Part shown: positions 36,254 through 45,190 of the stretch, one piece after another
Position numbering within the stretch: the first letter of the stretch is position 1
Layout: each line of letters begins with the position of its first letter
DNA from: Pelagicoccus sp. SDUM812003
Lineage (GTDB): Bacteria; Verrucomicrobiota; Verrucomicrobiia; Opitutales; Opitutaceae
DNA: 64,000 bases
Assembly (NCBI RefSeq): GCF_031127815.1
Contig: NZ_JARXHY010000010.1
Location: 148,710 to 212,709 of the forward strand
Reading direction: 5' to 3'
Position numbers and translations under genes: made by a program
The notes under the pieces: generated by a model
Told to the model about the DNA's origin: nothing
Databases searched by the model: none
What the model saw: only the letters and a program-made list of their open reading frames with translations

Positions 36254-38167
36254 CTACGCCTTGCGCAGGGTTCCGTTGCCCAGCAGTTTGTCGTAGTCCT
36301 CGACCGTGGCTCCGTTGAGGCAGGCTTCGATGATCTGCTTGCCCAGCGGATCCAGATCTTCGGTGAGGAACTGCGAGAGCTCCTTGTGGAAGAACTCGGT
36401 GAGGATTCTGGCCCCTTCGTCGTAGGCCGCTTCGCCGACTTCCGGCTGCTCGTTCACGTTGAAGTAGCGAGTGCCGACCTGGCGCGATTCCACCAGGATC
36501 GATTCCGGATTCCAGCCCAGCAACGGACAGCGCGAGGCCATGACCTGCTTTTCGGAAAACTTGGCTCCGTTGCGACGGGCCAGGTATTCGCGGGTGATCC
36601 ACTGCGGCATGAAGCTGACCTTCCAGGCCCCGATGTGCTGGTTGGGCATCAGGATGTAGCTGACCTCGGGAGTTGCCACGATTTGCTTGAGAATCAGGTT
36701 GGCCTGATCGACGCGGCGGCCCGTAGCGAAGGGCCAGTAGGAGCCGACGCCTTCAGACGACATGCCTCCGGTGTCCACGATGCTCGGATTGGCGTGTCCG
36801 CGCGGCGCCACCAGACGCCAGAGCCAGGCTAGGGCGGGCGGCAGGATGTGGAACATGCCAATGATGCCGTAGCTAGGATTGTCCGCCGTGCAAGGCGGGC
36901 AGCGCACGCCGAAGCTGCGGATGTCGACCTCTACCTGCTCGTTGACGATGTTGGGAATGGCCTTGCGTGGAACGATCACCCGCGGGTTCGGGCAGGGCGA
37001 GCCCGGCTCGTCTTCGATGTGCTCCCAGATGAGGGCGGTCGCTCCCGGCTGGGCTTTGATGTTGAGGAAAAGCAGGTCCTCGGACGGGTGCACGGTGAGG
37101 CTTTCCAGATTTGGATCCACGCCATACTTGTCGATGTGGTTGACGCGCAGGAACCAAGCGTCTTCGGCGTCCATAAGGCCGAGTTTTCCCGTGCCGCGGT
37201 CCAGCGACGGGTGGCAGAGGGCCATGTCGTCGGTGATGGGTCGCAGGTCGCAAGCCTGAGGCAGGCTGATGGTGCGCTTCACGCCGGTCACGATGTTCTC
37301 GCCCAGGAGCAGGGACCCATCCGGCTGGCGGTGGGCTTGCTCGAGCAGCTCGCTCTTTCCGCCGCCGCTCGCCCCTTCGTGGGAGATGACTACCCTGCTG
37401 TCGTAGGGAGTGACCACCTCCACGGTGGAGCAGTGCATGGTGATCCACTTCTGCTGTTCCCCGAGAGTCAGCAGCACCCCGTAGATGCCCTTCTTGGCGC
37501 TGGGACCCGGGTAGAGATTGTAGCTGAAAAGCTCATGCATGCCGGCGAGGCGATTGTGCACCACGACCTGCTTGCCGCCGAAATCGGTGTGACGGAAGGG
37601 TGGGGCCACGTAGATGATGGCCTTGGGGGAAAAGCCTTCGGGCACCTCGTCCGGCTTCAGCATGCCCTGCAGCAGGGCCAGACCGAGGGCGAAGAAGCCA
37701 GCGTTCGCCGGACCGACCACCAAAGCGTCGGTGCCCTTGCCCGGAAGACCGGCGCTGAAGGGGAAGATCGCCAGCTCCTGCTTGGCCAGCCAGTCGAATG
37801 TCTCCTGACGCAGCCCGTCGAAGGGCTTGCCGTAGCGGCCCTCGTAGGTCGGCTTGTCAGTGGCTCCCTGGTCGCCGATCACCATGCAGTCCGGGTCGCG
37901 ACGGCGCATGTACGGCTCCAGATAGTTGGCCGCGATGCCGTTGCTGACGCGGCATACCTTGGCCTCTACCACTTTGCCCTGGCCTTCGACCTCGTAGGCG
38001 ACTTCGTGCCAGCCCTGCTCGTCGGCGTCCCGCAAGGACAAGGCCTTCAAGTCGTCGAGACTCTCGGGCACCACCACCGATGGAGCCTGGGCGAGAATCG
38101 CCGCGACTTCCTCAGGAAGCTCGAAGTTGATGAGAGGATGAGTGAATTGTGTCTCAGCTTTGTTCAT
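36254..38167 (-). CDS. PEPCK-like P-loop protein of unknown function (DUF4914-type)
   Basis: The 637-residue soluble protein has a PEP-carboxykinase-like kinase loop, SHEGASGGGKSELLEQ (near residue 264), preceded by KKGIYGVLLTLGEQQKWITMHCS. It matches neither the ATP-type loop (GLSGTGKTT) nor the GTP-type loop (FPSACGKTN). From memory it resembles the uncharacterised DUF4914 family of ~630 residues. Other notable segments are IVDTGGMSSEGVGSYWPFATGRR and SIVPRKAIPNI-like PRKAIPN. The reaction is unknown; a nucleotide-dependent carboxykinase or sugar-acid enzyme is possible. It is divergent from an AraC regulator that likely controls it. Confidence 0.65.
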   Translation of the reverse strand: MNKAETQFTHPLINFELPEEVAAILAQAPSVVVPESLDDLKALSLRDADEQGWHEVAYEVEGQGKVVEAKVCRVSNGIAANYLEPYMRRRDPDCMVIGDQGATDKPTYEGRYGKPFDGLRQETFDWLAKQELAIFPFSAGLPGKGTDALVVGPANAGFFALGLALLQGMLKPDEVPEGFSPKAIIYVAPPFRHTDFGGKQVVVHNRLAGMHELFSYNLYPGPSAKKGIYGVLLTLGEQQKWITMHCSTVEVVTPYDSRVVISHEGASGGGKSELLEQAHRQPDGSLLLGENIVTGVKRTISLPQACDLRPITDDMALCHPSLDRGTGKLGLMDAEDAWFLRVNHIDKYGVDPNLESLTVHPSEDLLFLNIKAQPGATALIWEHIEDEPGSPCPNPRVIVPRKAIPNIVNEQVEVDIRSFGVRCPPCTADNPSYGIIGMFHILPPALAWLWRLVAPRGHANPSIVDTGGMSSEGVGSYWPFATGRRVDQANLILKQIVATPEVSYILMPNQHIGAWKVSFMPQWITREYLARRNGAKFSEKQVMASRCPLLGWNPESILVESRQVGTRYFNVNEQPEVGEAAYDEGARILTEFFHKELSQFLTEDLDPLGKQIIEACLNGATVEDYDKLLGNGTLRKA

Positions 38168-38246
38168 AAGAATTAAAGATACAGTTATCCTTATATAGTA
38201 GTTCGACTAATCCCGCTACGCGTTTGCCCATCATGTGCCGCATTTG

Positions 38247-38276
38247 TTGACATCAACTTCTAGCACGAACTAGTAT
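38247..38276 (+). promoter_or_regulatory. candidate sigma-70 promoter giving a leaderless araC-type transcript
   Basis: TTGACA at 38247–38252 and TAGTAT at 38271–38276 are separated by 18 bp. Transcription would begin about seven bases later, at or next to the ATG at 38283. The -35 overlaps an inverted repeat (GTTGA-CA-TCAAC, 38246–38257) that could bind a regulator. Confidence 0.5.
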
Positions 38277-38282
38277 TCGGGT

Positions 38283-38921
38283 ATGCCTCGGCTTGTTTTA
38301 CAGATTTTGCGCCAGCGACTGGATCGCACGGGATTGCTGGACCGCGCGGTGAACGATGCTCGTTTGCTCTTTCGCAAGCGGCTTCAACTGCTGCCTGAGG
38401 GGGAGGAGGCCACGTGGGAGCAGCTTTCGGTGGAGCTGAAGATCGGGGCCGTGGTGCTCGGGCACCTGACTCTGAGTCCTCGTGGCGAGGCCGTGCAGGA
38501 GGGCGCGTTGCGGCGATGGCTTCAGTGGGTGGGGCAGGATATGTCTGACTCTTTGAGCATGCCGCACGCCCACGAGTTTTCCGCTATGCCGAAGAGCATC
38601 GTCGAGGCGGCTCGTTTTATCCGCGAACATCACCATGAAGGGCTCACGCTCGCCAGTGTGGCCGCTGTCGTGAAGCTCAGCCGAGAGCGCTTGTCTCGGC
38701 TCTTCCACGAAACCATGGGCATAACGTTTTCCGAATACCTGAACCACGCTCGACTGGAGGCTGCCCGTCCTCTTTTGAGGCAGAGTTCGATGAAGGTGAC
38801 GGATATCGCCTACGAGAGCGGATTTCAGTCCCTCTCCCAGTTCCATCGCCGTTTCCGAGCCGCGGAAGGCTGCAGTCCGCTGGAGTATCGGGAGCGCGGC
38901 AAGTCGCAGTCTGGGACGTAG
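38283..38921 (+). CDS. AraC family transcriptional regulator
   Basis: The C-terminal ~100 residues of this 212-residue protein form the double helix-turn-helix of AraC/XylS: LTLASVAAVVKLSRERLSRLFHETMGITFSEYLN, then VTDIAYESGFQSLSQFHRRFRAAEGCSPLEYR. The N-terminal ~100 residues form a short domain without a cupin barrel, and its ligand is unknown. It is divergent from the PEPCK-like gene with a 115-bp spacer, the usual place for its operator. The start lies at the predicted transcription start, so translation may be leaderless. Confidence 0.9.
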   Translation: MPRLVLQILRQRLDRTGLLDRAVNDARLLFRKRLQLLPEGEEATWEQLSVELKIGAVVLGHLTLSPRGEAVQEGALRRWLQWVGQDMSDSLSMPHAHEFSAMPKSIVEAARFIREHHHEGLTLASVAAVVKLSRERLSRLFHETMGITFSEYLNHARLEAARPLLRQSSMKVTDIAYESGFQSLSQFHRRFRAAEGCSPLEYRERGKSQSGT

Positions 38922-39035
38922 GCTGTCTTCCCGGATGGGCTCCGCTAAAAACAGGGCCTAGCGGCGAGGATCACGCTTCCTGTAGAGGGAGAGAGGCCTT
39001 GCATTTACGGGGGAAGCTTGGATGGTGGCGGCCGT

Positions 39036-40430
39036 ATGAAGAGCTTTCCTGACGGATTTTTGTGGGGTACCGCGACGGCGGCATACCAGATTGAGGGCGC
39101 AGCGGCGGAGGACGGGCGCGGGGCCAGCATTTGGGACGCGTTTTCCAAGACCCCTGGTCGCGTGTTCAAGGGGCATACGGGCGATGTGGCGTGCGACCAC
39201 TATCACCGCTGGGAGGAGGACGTGGCCCTGCTCAAGCAGATGGGGGTGGGCTGCTATCGTTTCTCCATCTCCTGGTCGCGCATCCTGCCGAGCGGATCTG
39301 GCGAAGTGAACGAAGAGGGGATCGCGTTTTATAACAAGCTCATCGACGCCCTGCTGGCCGCGGGCATCCAGCCTTGGGTCACGCTCTACCATTGGGATTT
39401 GCCGCTGGCCTTGCAGATCGAGGAGGACGGGCTGCTGAACCGCTCCATCGTGGAGCGTTTCGTGGAGTACGCCCGGGTTTGTTTCGAACGCTTCGGAGAT
39501 CGGGTGAAACACTGGATCACGCTCAACGAGCCCATGTGCAGCTGCTCGCTGGGGCACGGAGTCGGAGTGCACGCCCCGGGGCGCAAGTCCGAGCTGGAAC
39601 CTTACATCGCGGGCCACAACCTGCTGCTGGCTCACGCTCATATCGTCGATCTCTACCGTAGGGAATTTCAGGATACGCAAAAAGGCGTGATCGGCATCAC
39701 CAACAATTGCGATTGGCGCGAGCCTCTGACCGATGATCCGAAGGATATCGAAGCGGCCCAGCGCGGTTTGGAGTTCTTTCTCGGCTGGTTCGCGGATCCG
39801 GTCTATTTCGGCAAGTATCCGGATCGCATGCTGGCCGCCATCGGAGACAAGTTGCCCAAGTTCACGGACGAGGAGGTCAAGCTGCTCAAAGGCTCATCGG
39901 ACTTTTTCGGACTCAACCACTACACCACCATGCTGACCTCCGAGCCCGATCCGGAGCATCAGGTCGAAGGCGTGATCGTGCGCGGCAATGGCGGCGTCTA
40001 TGGAGACCAGAACGTGACGCTGTCCCGCGATCCTAATTGGGAGCAGACCGACATGGGCTGGAACATCGTGCCTTGGGGCTGCCGCAAGTTGCTGGAGTGG
40101 ATCGCCGAGCGCTATGACAATCCGCCTATCTACATTACGGAAAACGGCTGCGCTATGCCGGATGAAGACGATCGCGAGACCGCCCTCAACGACGAGCGGC
40201 GTGTGACGTTCCTTTCTGGATACATCGGAGCCTGCCACGAAGCCATCGAGAAGGGCGTCAACCTGAAGGGCTACATGTGCTGGAGCTTCATGGACAATTT
40301 CGAATGGGCTTTTGGATACGGCAAGCGCTTCGGCCTGCACTGGGTCGACTTTCAGACCGGCGAGCGTCAGCCCAAGGCTTCGGCCAAGTGGTTCGGGCAG
40401 CTGGCGAAGAGCAATGTGATGCCGGAGTAA
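39036..40430 (+). CDS. GH1 beta-glucosidase
   Basis: The ~464-residue enzyme starts MKSFPDGFLWGTATAAYQIEG, the GH1 N-terminal signature. The acid/base glutamate is in WITLNEPMCS and the nucleophile glutamate in IYITENGCA, and WSFMDNFEWAFGYGKRFGL is also diagnostic. There is no signal peptide, so it acts in the cytoplasm on imported cellobiose or similar beta-glucosides. The ATG at 39036 is favoured over an upstream in-frame start at 39018 because it matches the family start. It probably completes the glucan breakdown begun by the GH5 enzyme. Confidence 0.95.
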   Translation: MKSFPDGFLWGTATAAYQIEGAAAEDGRGASIWDAFSKTPGRVFKGHTGDVACDHYHRWEEDVALLKQMGVGCYRFSISWSRILPSGSGEVNEEGIAFYNKLIDALLAAGIQPWVTLYHWDLPLALQIEEDGLLNRSIVERFVEYARVCFERFGDRVKHWITLNEPMCSCSLGHGVGVHAPGRKSELEPYIAGHNLLLAHAHIVDLYRREFQDTQKGVIGITNNCDWREPLTDDPKDIEAAQRGLEFFLGWFADPVYFGKYPDRMLAAIGDKLPKFTDEEVKLLKGSSDFFGLNHYTTMLTSEPDPEHQVEGVIVRGNGGVYGDQNVTLSRDPNWEQTDMGWNIVPWGCRKLLEWIAERYDNPPIYITENGCAMPDEDDRETALNDERRVTFLSGYIGACHEAIEKGVNLKGYMCWSFMDNFEWAFGYGKRFGLHWVDFQTGERQPKASAKWFGQLAKSNVMPE

Positions 40431-40503
40431 GGCGTATCCGCGGAGTTCGCTCTGACTGGCGAAGCGAAAAGAACGTGCCCGGAGGTCCCGCTCCACCTGT
40501 TTC

Positions 40504-40540
40504 AAAAAAGAGCGACCAACCGAAACGGCTAGTCGCTCTT
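40504..40540. terminator. bidirectional terminator between GH1 and M56 genes
   Basis: AAGAGCGAC and GTCGCTCTT form a 9-bp stem extended by an inner CCG/CGG pair. It is flanked by an A-run on one side and Ts on the other, between convergent genes. Confidence 0.8.
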
Positions 40541-40564
40541 CGCCTATTTAGGCCCAGAAATCCT

Positions 40565-41830
40565 TTATGGCTTAAAAATGATAGGGATGCGGACCAGCAC
40601 GCTGACGGGCTCGCCGGAAATTTCGCCGGGGGCCCAGGTCGAATCGGTTACGCAGTCGATCGAGGGTTGTTCGAACTCCCTCTGCGAGCTCTTGATGGCT
40701 CGTACGTTGCGGGGGATTCCGTTCGTATCGAGGACGAATTCGACGACGACATCCCCTGGGGTTTTGCTCTCGTGAAGCTTTTGGGGGTATTGCGGCTTGG
40801 CCATAACGACGGCGTGCGGCTTTTTATCGAGATCCTGCATGGAGTAGATCGGTTCTTCCGTGTCCGCGGCCTTGAGATTTTGCGGAGCGGCGAGGGTGGC
40901 GCCCAGACTGCAGACCACCAAGAGGTATAGCGCTAGTAGTTTCATTTTTGATTCGTTTCGATTTTCGTAGGTTACGATTTTGCGAACGCGTTTCTTGAGG
41001 GTCGCTGCCGAAAAACTCGTTACCCAAACGTTGTTGTAGGGGCGACGGGTGGAGGCTGCTTTGAGAAGACACTTCGCGTAGCTTTCAGGCTCTTCGCCAT
41101 GCGACAAAGCGAACTCGTCGCAGGCGATCTCGCTTTCCGCCCTCAGCTTCTGGCGTAGCATCCAAATGAGCGGATGAAACCAGAACAGGGTGGCGGCGGT
41201 TTCGTGAGCGAGCCTTCGCAAATTGTCGCGGCGATGTACGTGAGCGAGCTCATGCTTGATCGCCGCTAGCAGTTCCGTGTCGGTCAACGTTTCCAGAAAC
41301 GCTGCGTTTACTATTATTCTGGGTCTAAAGAATCCGATCAATCCGATGGAGGCGATGCGGGCGTCCTCGAAAACATCAGGCTGTCGCCCTTCGCCATAAC
41401 CTGCCTGTTCGAGGGCCCTTCCGATCCGCTCTCGGACCTGCCTGCTGCCGGACCGACTCAGGGCGACGAGACGTCTGTTCCGGTACAGCCCGACCGTCCG
41501 TGACGCTCCGATGCAAAGTGTTCCGAAAAGCCAAATCAGAAGCGCCGCTGCAAACCAGTCGACGGAAGTCGCTTGTCCGAAGTCCCGGGCGATATCGGAG
41601 AAACGAATCTGATGCGCTTCCAGCGAAAGAGGAGCCAGCGCCCCGACGTTCACGAAGAGCGATGCGAAAGCTCCCACGGGAACGAGAAACTTCAGCAGCG
41701 CGACTTCCAGCAAAGCGAAGCGATTGGCGGCTCCGTGTAATCTAAAAACGAATACAAGCGCGATCACGATGACCGCGAACGCGGTGGATTCGACGGTGTG
41801 CCAGTAGAGGAATTCGAAGACGCTCTTCAT
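40565..41830 (-). CDS. M56 (BlaR1-like) membrane metallopeptidase with TonB C-terminal domain
   Basis: The 421-residue protein has four N-terminal-half transmembrane segments and an M56 zinc-protease domain (AAIKHELAHVHRRDN, with the HExxH-type HELAH, and ESEIACDEFAL). A fifth hydrophobic segment (LLALYLLVVCSLGATLAA) follows, then a TonB_C domain (KPQYPQKLHESKTPGDVVVEFVLDTNG) at the end. BlaR1 relatives sense a signal outside and cleave the cognate BlaI repressor. Here the usual penicillin-binding sensor is replaced by TonB_C, so the signal is probably envelope-related. It overlaps the blaI-like gene by 4 bp. Confidence 0.9.
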   Translation of the reverse strand: MKSVFEFLYWHTVESTAFAVIVIALVFVFRLHGAANRFALLEVALLKFLVPVGAFASLFVNVGALAPLSLEAHQIRFSDIARDFGQATSVDWFAAALLIWLFGTLCIGASRTVGLYRNRRLVALSRSGSRQVRERIGRALEQAGYGEGRQPDVFEDARIASIGLIGFFRPRIIVNAAFLETLTDTELLAAIKHELAHVHRRDNLRRLAHETAATLFWFHPLIWMLRQKLRAESEIACDEFALSHGEEPESYAKCLLKAASTRRPYNNVWVTSFSAATLKKRVRKIVTYENRNESKMKLLALYLLVVCSLGATLAAPQNLKAADTEEPIYSMQDLDKKPHAVVMAKPQYPQKLHESKTPGDVVVEFVLDTNGIPRNVRAIKSSQREFEQPSIDCVTDSTWAPGEISGEPVSVLVRIPIIFKP

Positions 41831-42222
41831 TTGCGGGGCTCTTTCTTCTTCGATTCGTCGATGATCCGTTCGATCTCGCGAATGTCGTCTTCCGAAAGCT
41901 TTCCGCTTTCTGCGAGATGGGAGACGATGGGGCTGGCGGCTCCGTCAAGCAGACCGAACAAGTCGTCCACCAGTTTTCCGACTACCGACTGTCGCGTGAC
42001 CTGCGGCTCGTAGACCCAGGCGTTGCCGATCTTCTTGCTCCGCAGGATGGCTCCCTTGGCTTCCAGGCGGGTGACGATGGTCTGCGTAGTGGTGTACTCC
42101 GGACGCTTTTCGGACGCCGGTATGGCTTCGTAGGCCTGTCGCAAGGTGGCGGCGCCCAGCTTCCAGAAAGCTCGCATGATTTGAAGCTCCAGCTTCGAGA
42201 GTTTGGCGTCTTTGCTACTCAT
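41827..42222 (-). CDS. BlaI/MecI/CopY family repressor
   Basis: The 131-residue winged-helix protein reads LSKLELQIMRAFWKLGAATLRQAYEAI, then TTQTIVTRLEAKGAILRSKKIGNAWVYEP, both typical of BlaI. The C-terminal dimerisation region includes DDLFGLLDGAASP. It should repress its own operon until cleaved through the M56 peptidase encoded next. A 16-bp palindrome 23 bp upstream of its start is a likely operator. Confidence 0.93.
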   Translation of the reverse strand: MSSKDAKLSKLELQIMRAFWKLGAATLRQAYEAIPASEKRPEYTTTQTIVTRLEAKGAILRSKKIGNAWVYEPQVTRQSVVGKLVDDLFGLLDGAASPIVSHLAESGKLSEDDIREIERIIDESKKKEPRK

Positions 42223-42244
42223 GATCTACGATTGTGGTTAGTGA

Positions 42245-42260
42245 AACCACAAATGTGGTT
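42245..42260. promoter_or_regulatory. palindromic operator candidate for the BlaI-like repressor
   Basis: AACCACA-AA-TGTGGTT is a perfect 7-2-7 inverted repeat. A half copy (TGTGGTT, 42233–42239) lies next to it, 21 bp from the matching half at 42254. BlaI-family operators are short palindromes with ACA/TGT halves, which fits. Confidence 0.65.
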
Positions 42261-42425
42261 ATGTCGAGCGAAAAGTGGAGATTTCCAGATTCGGCGTTGG
42301 GCGGGTTCGGGTAGCGTGGAATCGCGCCCTTCGAAAGTAACCCGTATCGGAAATTGCGATACACATTAGGGTGTTCGTTTGGAATTTGCTGGATTCGGCA
42401 AGCTGCGCGTTTCAGGATTCGTCTC

Positions 42426-42869
42426 ATGGATGTAAATGAGTTGGTCCCCACCTTGCAGCTCGCGATCGGTCCCATGATCCTGATTTCGGGCATCGGTCTG
42501 ATTCTCCTTTCGATGACCAATCGCTATGGTCGCGTCACGGATAGAGCGCGAGCGCTGCGCGAAAACCCCGAACTGATCGCCCGTCTGCCGGCTAATCTGG
42601 CCAAGCAGGAATCCGCCATTCTGGCCAAGCGCGCTCGAGCGGGGCGTTTCGCCATCATGCTCATTTCGCTGAGTCTGCTGTTCGCGGCCCTGCTGGTGTG
42701 CGTGCTGTTTGCCATTTCCTTCTGGACCTTGGATTGGGCGTGGCTGATTGTGGTCCTTTTCGCCGCCTGCATGGGCAGTTTCGTGGCCGCCTTGGCCGTG
42801 TTCCTGCATGACGTGAACCTGTCGCTGAAGACGTTTCACCTATCGGAGAGCGCTTTCGCGGACTTGTAG
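42426..42869 (+). CDS. DUF2721-like small membrane protein
   Basis: From the ATG at 42426 the protein has 147 residues and three transmembrane helices. A cytoplasmic RYGRVTDRARALRE segment follows the first helix, which is the hallmark of DUF2721. Its function is unknown. The frame continues upstream to 42354, but the added sequence does not match the family. It lies 36 bp before the Ca/Na antiporter gene and is probably co-transcribed. Confidence 0.8.
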   Translation: MDVNELVPTLQLAIGPMILISGIGLILLSMTNRYGRVTDRARALRENPELIARLPANLAKQESAILAKRARAGRFAIMLISLSLLFAALLVCVLFAISFWTLDWAWLIVVLFAACMGSFVAALAVFLHDVNLSLKTFHLSESAFADL

Positions 42870-42905
42870 CGAGGGATTGGAAATGAGAGGGAGAAAGGGA
42901 ACGTT

Positions 42906-43832
42906 ATGTTGATTTTTTCGGTGATCGCTTCGTTGGGGCTGCTGTTCGTGGGGGCTCATTTTCTGGTGAAGGGAGCGGCTTCCGCGGCGGCTCGTTTGGG
43001 CATCCCGCCCTTGGCGATCGGCTTGACGGTGGTGGCCTACGGGACGAGCGCCCCGGAGATGATCGTCAGCTTGCAGGCCGCTCTAGAGGGCAGCTCCGAT
43101 ATCGCGGTGGGAAACGTGGTCGGTTCCAACAGCTTCAATATCGGCATCATCCTGGGAGTGACGGCCCTGATCTGTCCCATCGGGGTGGAGCGTCGTATTG
43201 TAAAAGTGGATGCGCCGGTGATGCTGCTGGTGGCTTTGTGGGCTTGCTGGCTGCTCTGGGACGGTAGCATTGGCCGTCTCGGCGCCTTGGCGTTTTTGCT
43301 CGCTTGCGTGGTCTACACCGTAGTGAACCTTCGGCAGGCGGGAGTGGAAGGGTCCGCCCCGGATCAGGAGTCTTCGCAGTCCAAGGAAGGCGTCATTTGG
43401 AAGGATGTCGGGTGGTTTTTGCTCGGCTTGGCCATGTCGATCGCCGGGTCCAAGCTGCTGGTATGGGGAGCTTCCGAGCTGGCTCGAGGCTGGGGGGTGA
43501 GCGAAGCGGTGATCGGGCTGACCATCGTTTCCGCGGGTACAAGCATGCCGGAGCTGGTGACCTCGGTCTCAGCCGCCCTGAAACGCGAGCCCGATATCGC
43601 CATCGGAAACATCATCGGCTCGAACGTATTCAATATTTTGGGAATTCTGGGCGTATCGGCGATGGTGAGCCCCATCGAGGGATCGAACATCGCAGCCATC
43701 GATCTCGGCGCGATGGCGTTGTTCAGTATCGCCATGCTGCCTTTGATCTGGAGCGGATACAAGTTGCGCCGCTGGGAAGGCGCTTTCTTGCTAGCGGGCT
43801 ACGCGGGGTACCTTTGGATACTGTGGCCTTAG
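42906..43832 (+). CDS. calcium/sodium antiporter (YrbG-like CaCA family)
   Basis: The 308-residue protein has about ten helices and two inverted alpha repeats. Each repeat carries the ion-binding pair of the CaCA family: VVAYGTSAPEMIVS with IAVGNVVGSNSFNIGI, and TIVSAGTSMPELVTS with IAIGNIIGSNVFNILG. It exchanges Ca2+ for Na+ or K+ at the inner membrane. It lies in a run of small membrane-protein genes (DUF2721, DUF502, MarC). Confidence 0.94.
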   Translation: MLIFSVIASLGLLFVGAHFLVKGAASAAARLGIPPLAIGLTVVAYGTSAPEMIVSLQAALEGSSDIAVGNVVGSNSFNIGIILGVTALICPIGVERRIVKVDAPVMLLVALWACWLLWDGSIGRLGALAFLLACVVYTVVNLRQAGVEGSAPDQESSQSKEGVIWKDVGWFLLGLAMSIAGSKLLVWGASELARGWGVSEAVIGLTIVSAGTSMPELVTSVSAALKREPDIAIGNIIGSNVFNILGILGVSAMVSPIEGSNIAAIDLGAMALFSIAMLPLIWSGYKLRRWEGAFLLAGYAGYLWILWP

Positions 43833-43875
43833 ACAGTCCAGCGGAATGTGATATGAAAACCACGAAGGCAAGGCG

Positions 43876-44463
43876 ATGAAGAAAACGGTTTTGAAGGGGT
43901 TGGCGGTGCTGCTGCCGTCGTTGATTCTCGGTGTCCTTGTTTTATGGATATGGGGAGTGGTTTCCCGTTTCGCCGAGCCGGCGGGCAAAGCCCTCTCGAA
44001 ATGGTGGGGTGTCAGCGAGACGCTCGGGGTCGTGGCGGCAATCGCGCTTTTCGTGCTCCTATGCTACGGTATGGGAAAGTTTGTTACGACCGTCATCGGC
44101 AGCCGCCTGCATTTCCTCGTGGAGAGCAAGGTGCTGCATCGAGCTCCCGGCTACGCGGTGCTGAGCAATATCGTGAAGCAGCTCTTCGGCATGGAGAAAT
44201 CTCCGCTTTCCTCCTTCTCCATGGTGGAATTCGAGGATGCCGGAGTGCGAGTGATGGGATTCGCCATGGAGACCTCGGAGGATGGCTGGGTCACGCTTTT
44301 CATCCCGACCGCCCCCAATCCGACCTCCGGCTTCATCCTTCACGTGCGGCAGGAGAAGGTGCGGGATCTTGGGGTGGGCTCTGGTGAAGCTATCGAGTCG
44401 GTGATCGCGTGCGGTGCCGGATCGGCTAAGTTCCACCAAAGCGCTCGAGATTCGCGGAAGTAG
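43876..44463 (+). CDS. DUF502 family membrane protein
   Basis: The 195-residue protein has two N-terminal transmembrane helices (GLAVLLPSLILGVLVLWIW and LGVVAAIALFVLLCYG). A soluble domain follows with VMGFAMETSEDGWVTLFIPTAPNPTSGFI, the conserved TxPNPxSG motif of DUF502. Its function is unknown. It follows the antiporter gene by 43 bp and is convergent with marC. Confidence 0.88.
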   Translation: MKKTVLKGLAVLLPSLILGVLVLWIWGVVSRFAEPAGKALSKWWGVSETLGVVAAIALFVLLCYGMGKFVTTVIGSRLHFLVESKVLHRAPGYAVLSNIVKQLFGMEKSPLSSFSMVEFEDAGVRVMGFAMETSEDGWVTLFIPTAPNPTSGFILHVRQEKVRDLGVGSGEAIESVIACGAGSAKFHQSARDSRK

Positions 44464-44468
44464 CTTTC

Positions 44469-45098
44469 CTAAAACAGCTCCGCTCCGCGAATGCCGTTGA
44501 AGATGAACTGCACCGCGAGGGCCGCAAGCAGCAGGCCCATGAGCCGAGTGATCAGGCGAAGGGCCAGAGGCGAAAGCCACTTGGCGCCCTGTGAGGCGAG
44601 TCGAAGAATCCAGTAGGAAACCACGGCAAGCAGCACGATGGCTGAGCAAAGGGCGATTTTTTTAGGCCATATCTCGGCCTGCTGATAAAGGAGAATCGAG
44701 GTGGAAATGGCGCCCGGTCCTGCCATCAGCGGCACGGCGAGCGGGCTGATCGCGATGTCGTCCTTAGCCGCTCCAGCCGCGGCCTCCCCAGGAGTGATGC
44801 GCTGGGGCGTGTCGGCCTTGGCCTGCAGCATTTGCAGGGCGATCAGAAGCAGCAGGACGCCGCCAGCGGCTTGGAAGGCCGGAATGGTGATGCCGAGAAA
44901 GGAGAGAATGGTTTGGCCGATGATCGCAAACGTGAGCAGCACTCCGGTCACCACCAGACAGGCGATGCGCACCATGCGGACGCGCGATTCCGGCGTGTCG
45001 TTTGGCGTCATGGCCAGCAGCATCGGGGCGACGGTGATCGGCTCCACGATGACGAAAAGGGACGCGAAGCAGTAGAGGCCGTATTCGAAGGTGTTCAT
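44469..45098 (-). CDS. MarC family integral membrane protein
   Basis: The 209-residue protein has six transmembrane helices and MarC motifs: LFVIVEPITVAPMLLAMTPN near the start, GGVLLLLIALQML, and AISPLAVPLMAGPGAIST. The family is widespread and uncharacterised; early links to multiple antibiotic resistance were not upheld. It ends six bases after the DUF502 stop, convergently, leaving almost no room for a terminator. Confidence 0.92.
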   Translation of the reverse strand: MNTFEYGLYCFASLFVIVEPITVAPMLLAMTPNDTPESRVRMVRIACLVVTGVLLTFAIIGQTILSFLGITIPAFQAAGGVLLLLIALQMLQAKADTPQRITPGEAAAGAAKDDIAISPLAVPLMAGPGAISTSILLYQQAEIWPKKIALCSAIVLLAVVSYWILRLASQGAKWLSPLALRLITRLMGLLLAALAVQFIFNGIRGAELF

Positions 45099-45190
45099 TT
45101 ATCTATTGGGAAGCGAGCTAGCTCATTAGGGCCAGTGGTTTATCGGTTGCGTCTTGATCGGTCAATTGCAGGCTCGGGCCTTTTCGCGCT

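Noticed and set aside
36848..38176. 442-codon frame antisense to the PEPCK-like gene
   Set aside because: Composition-driven shadow; the minus-strand protein has conserved motifs and this one does not.
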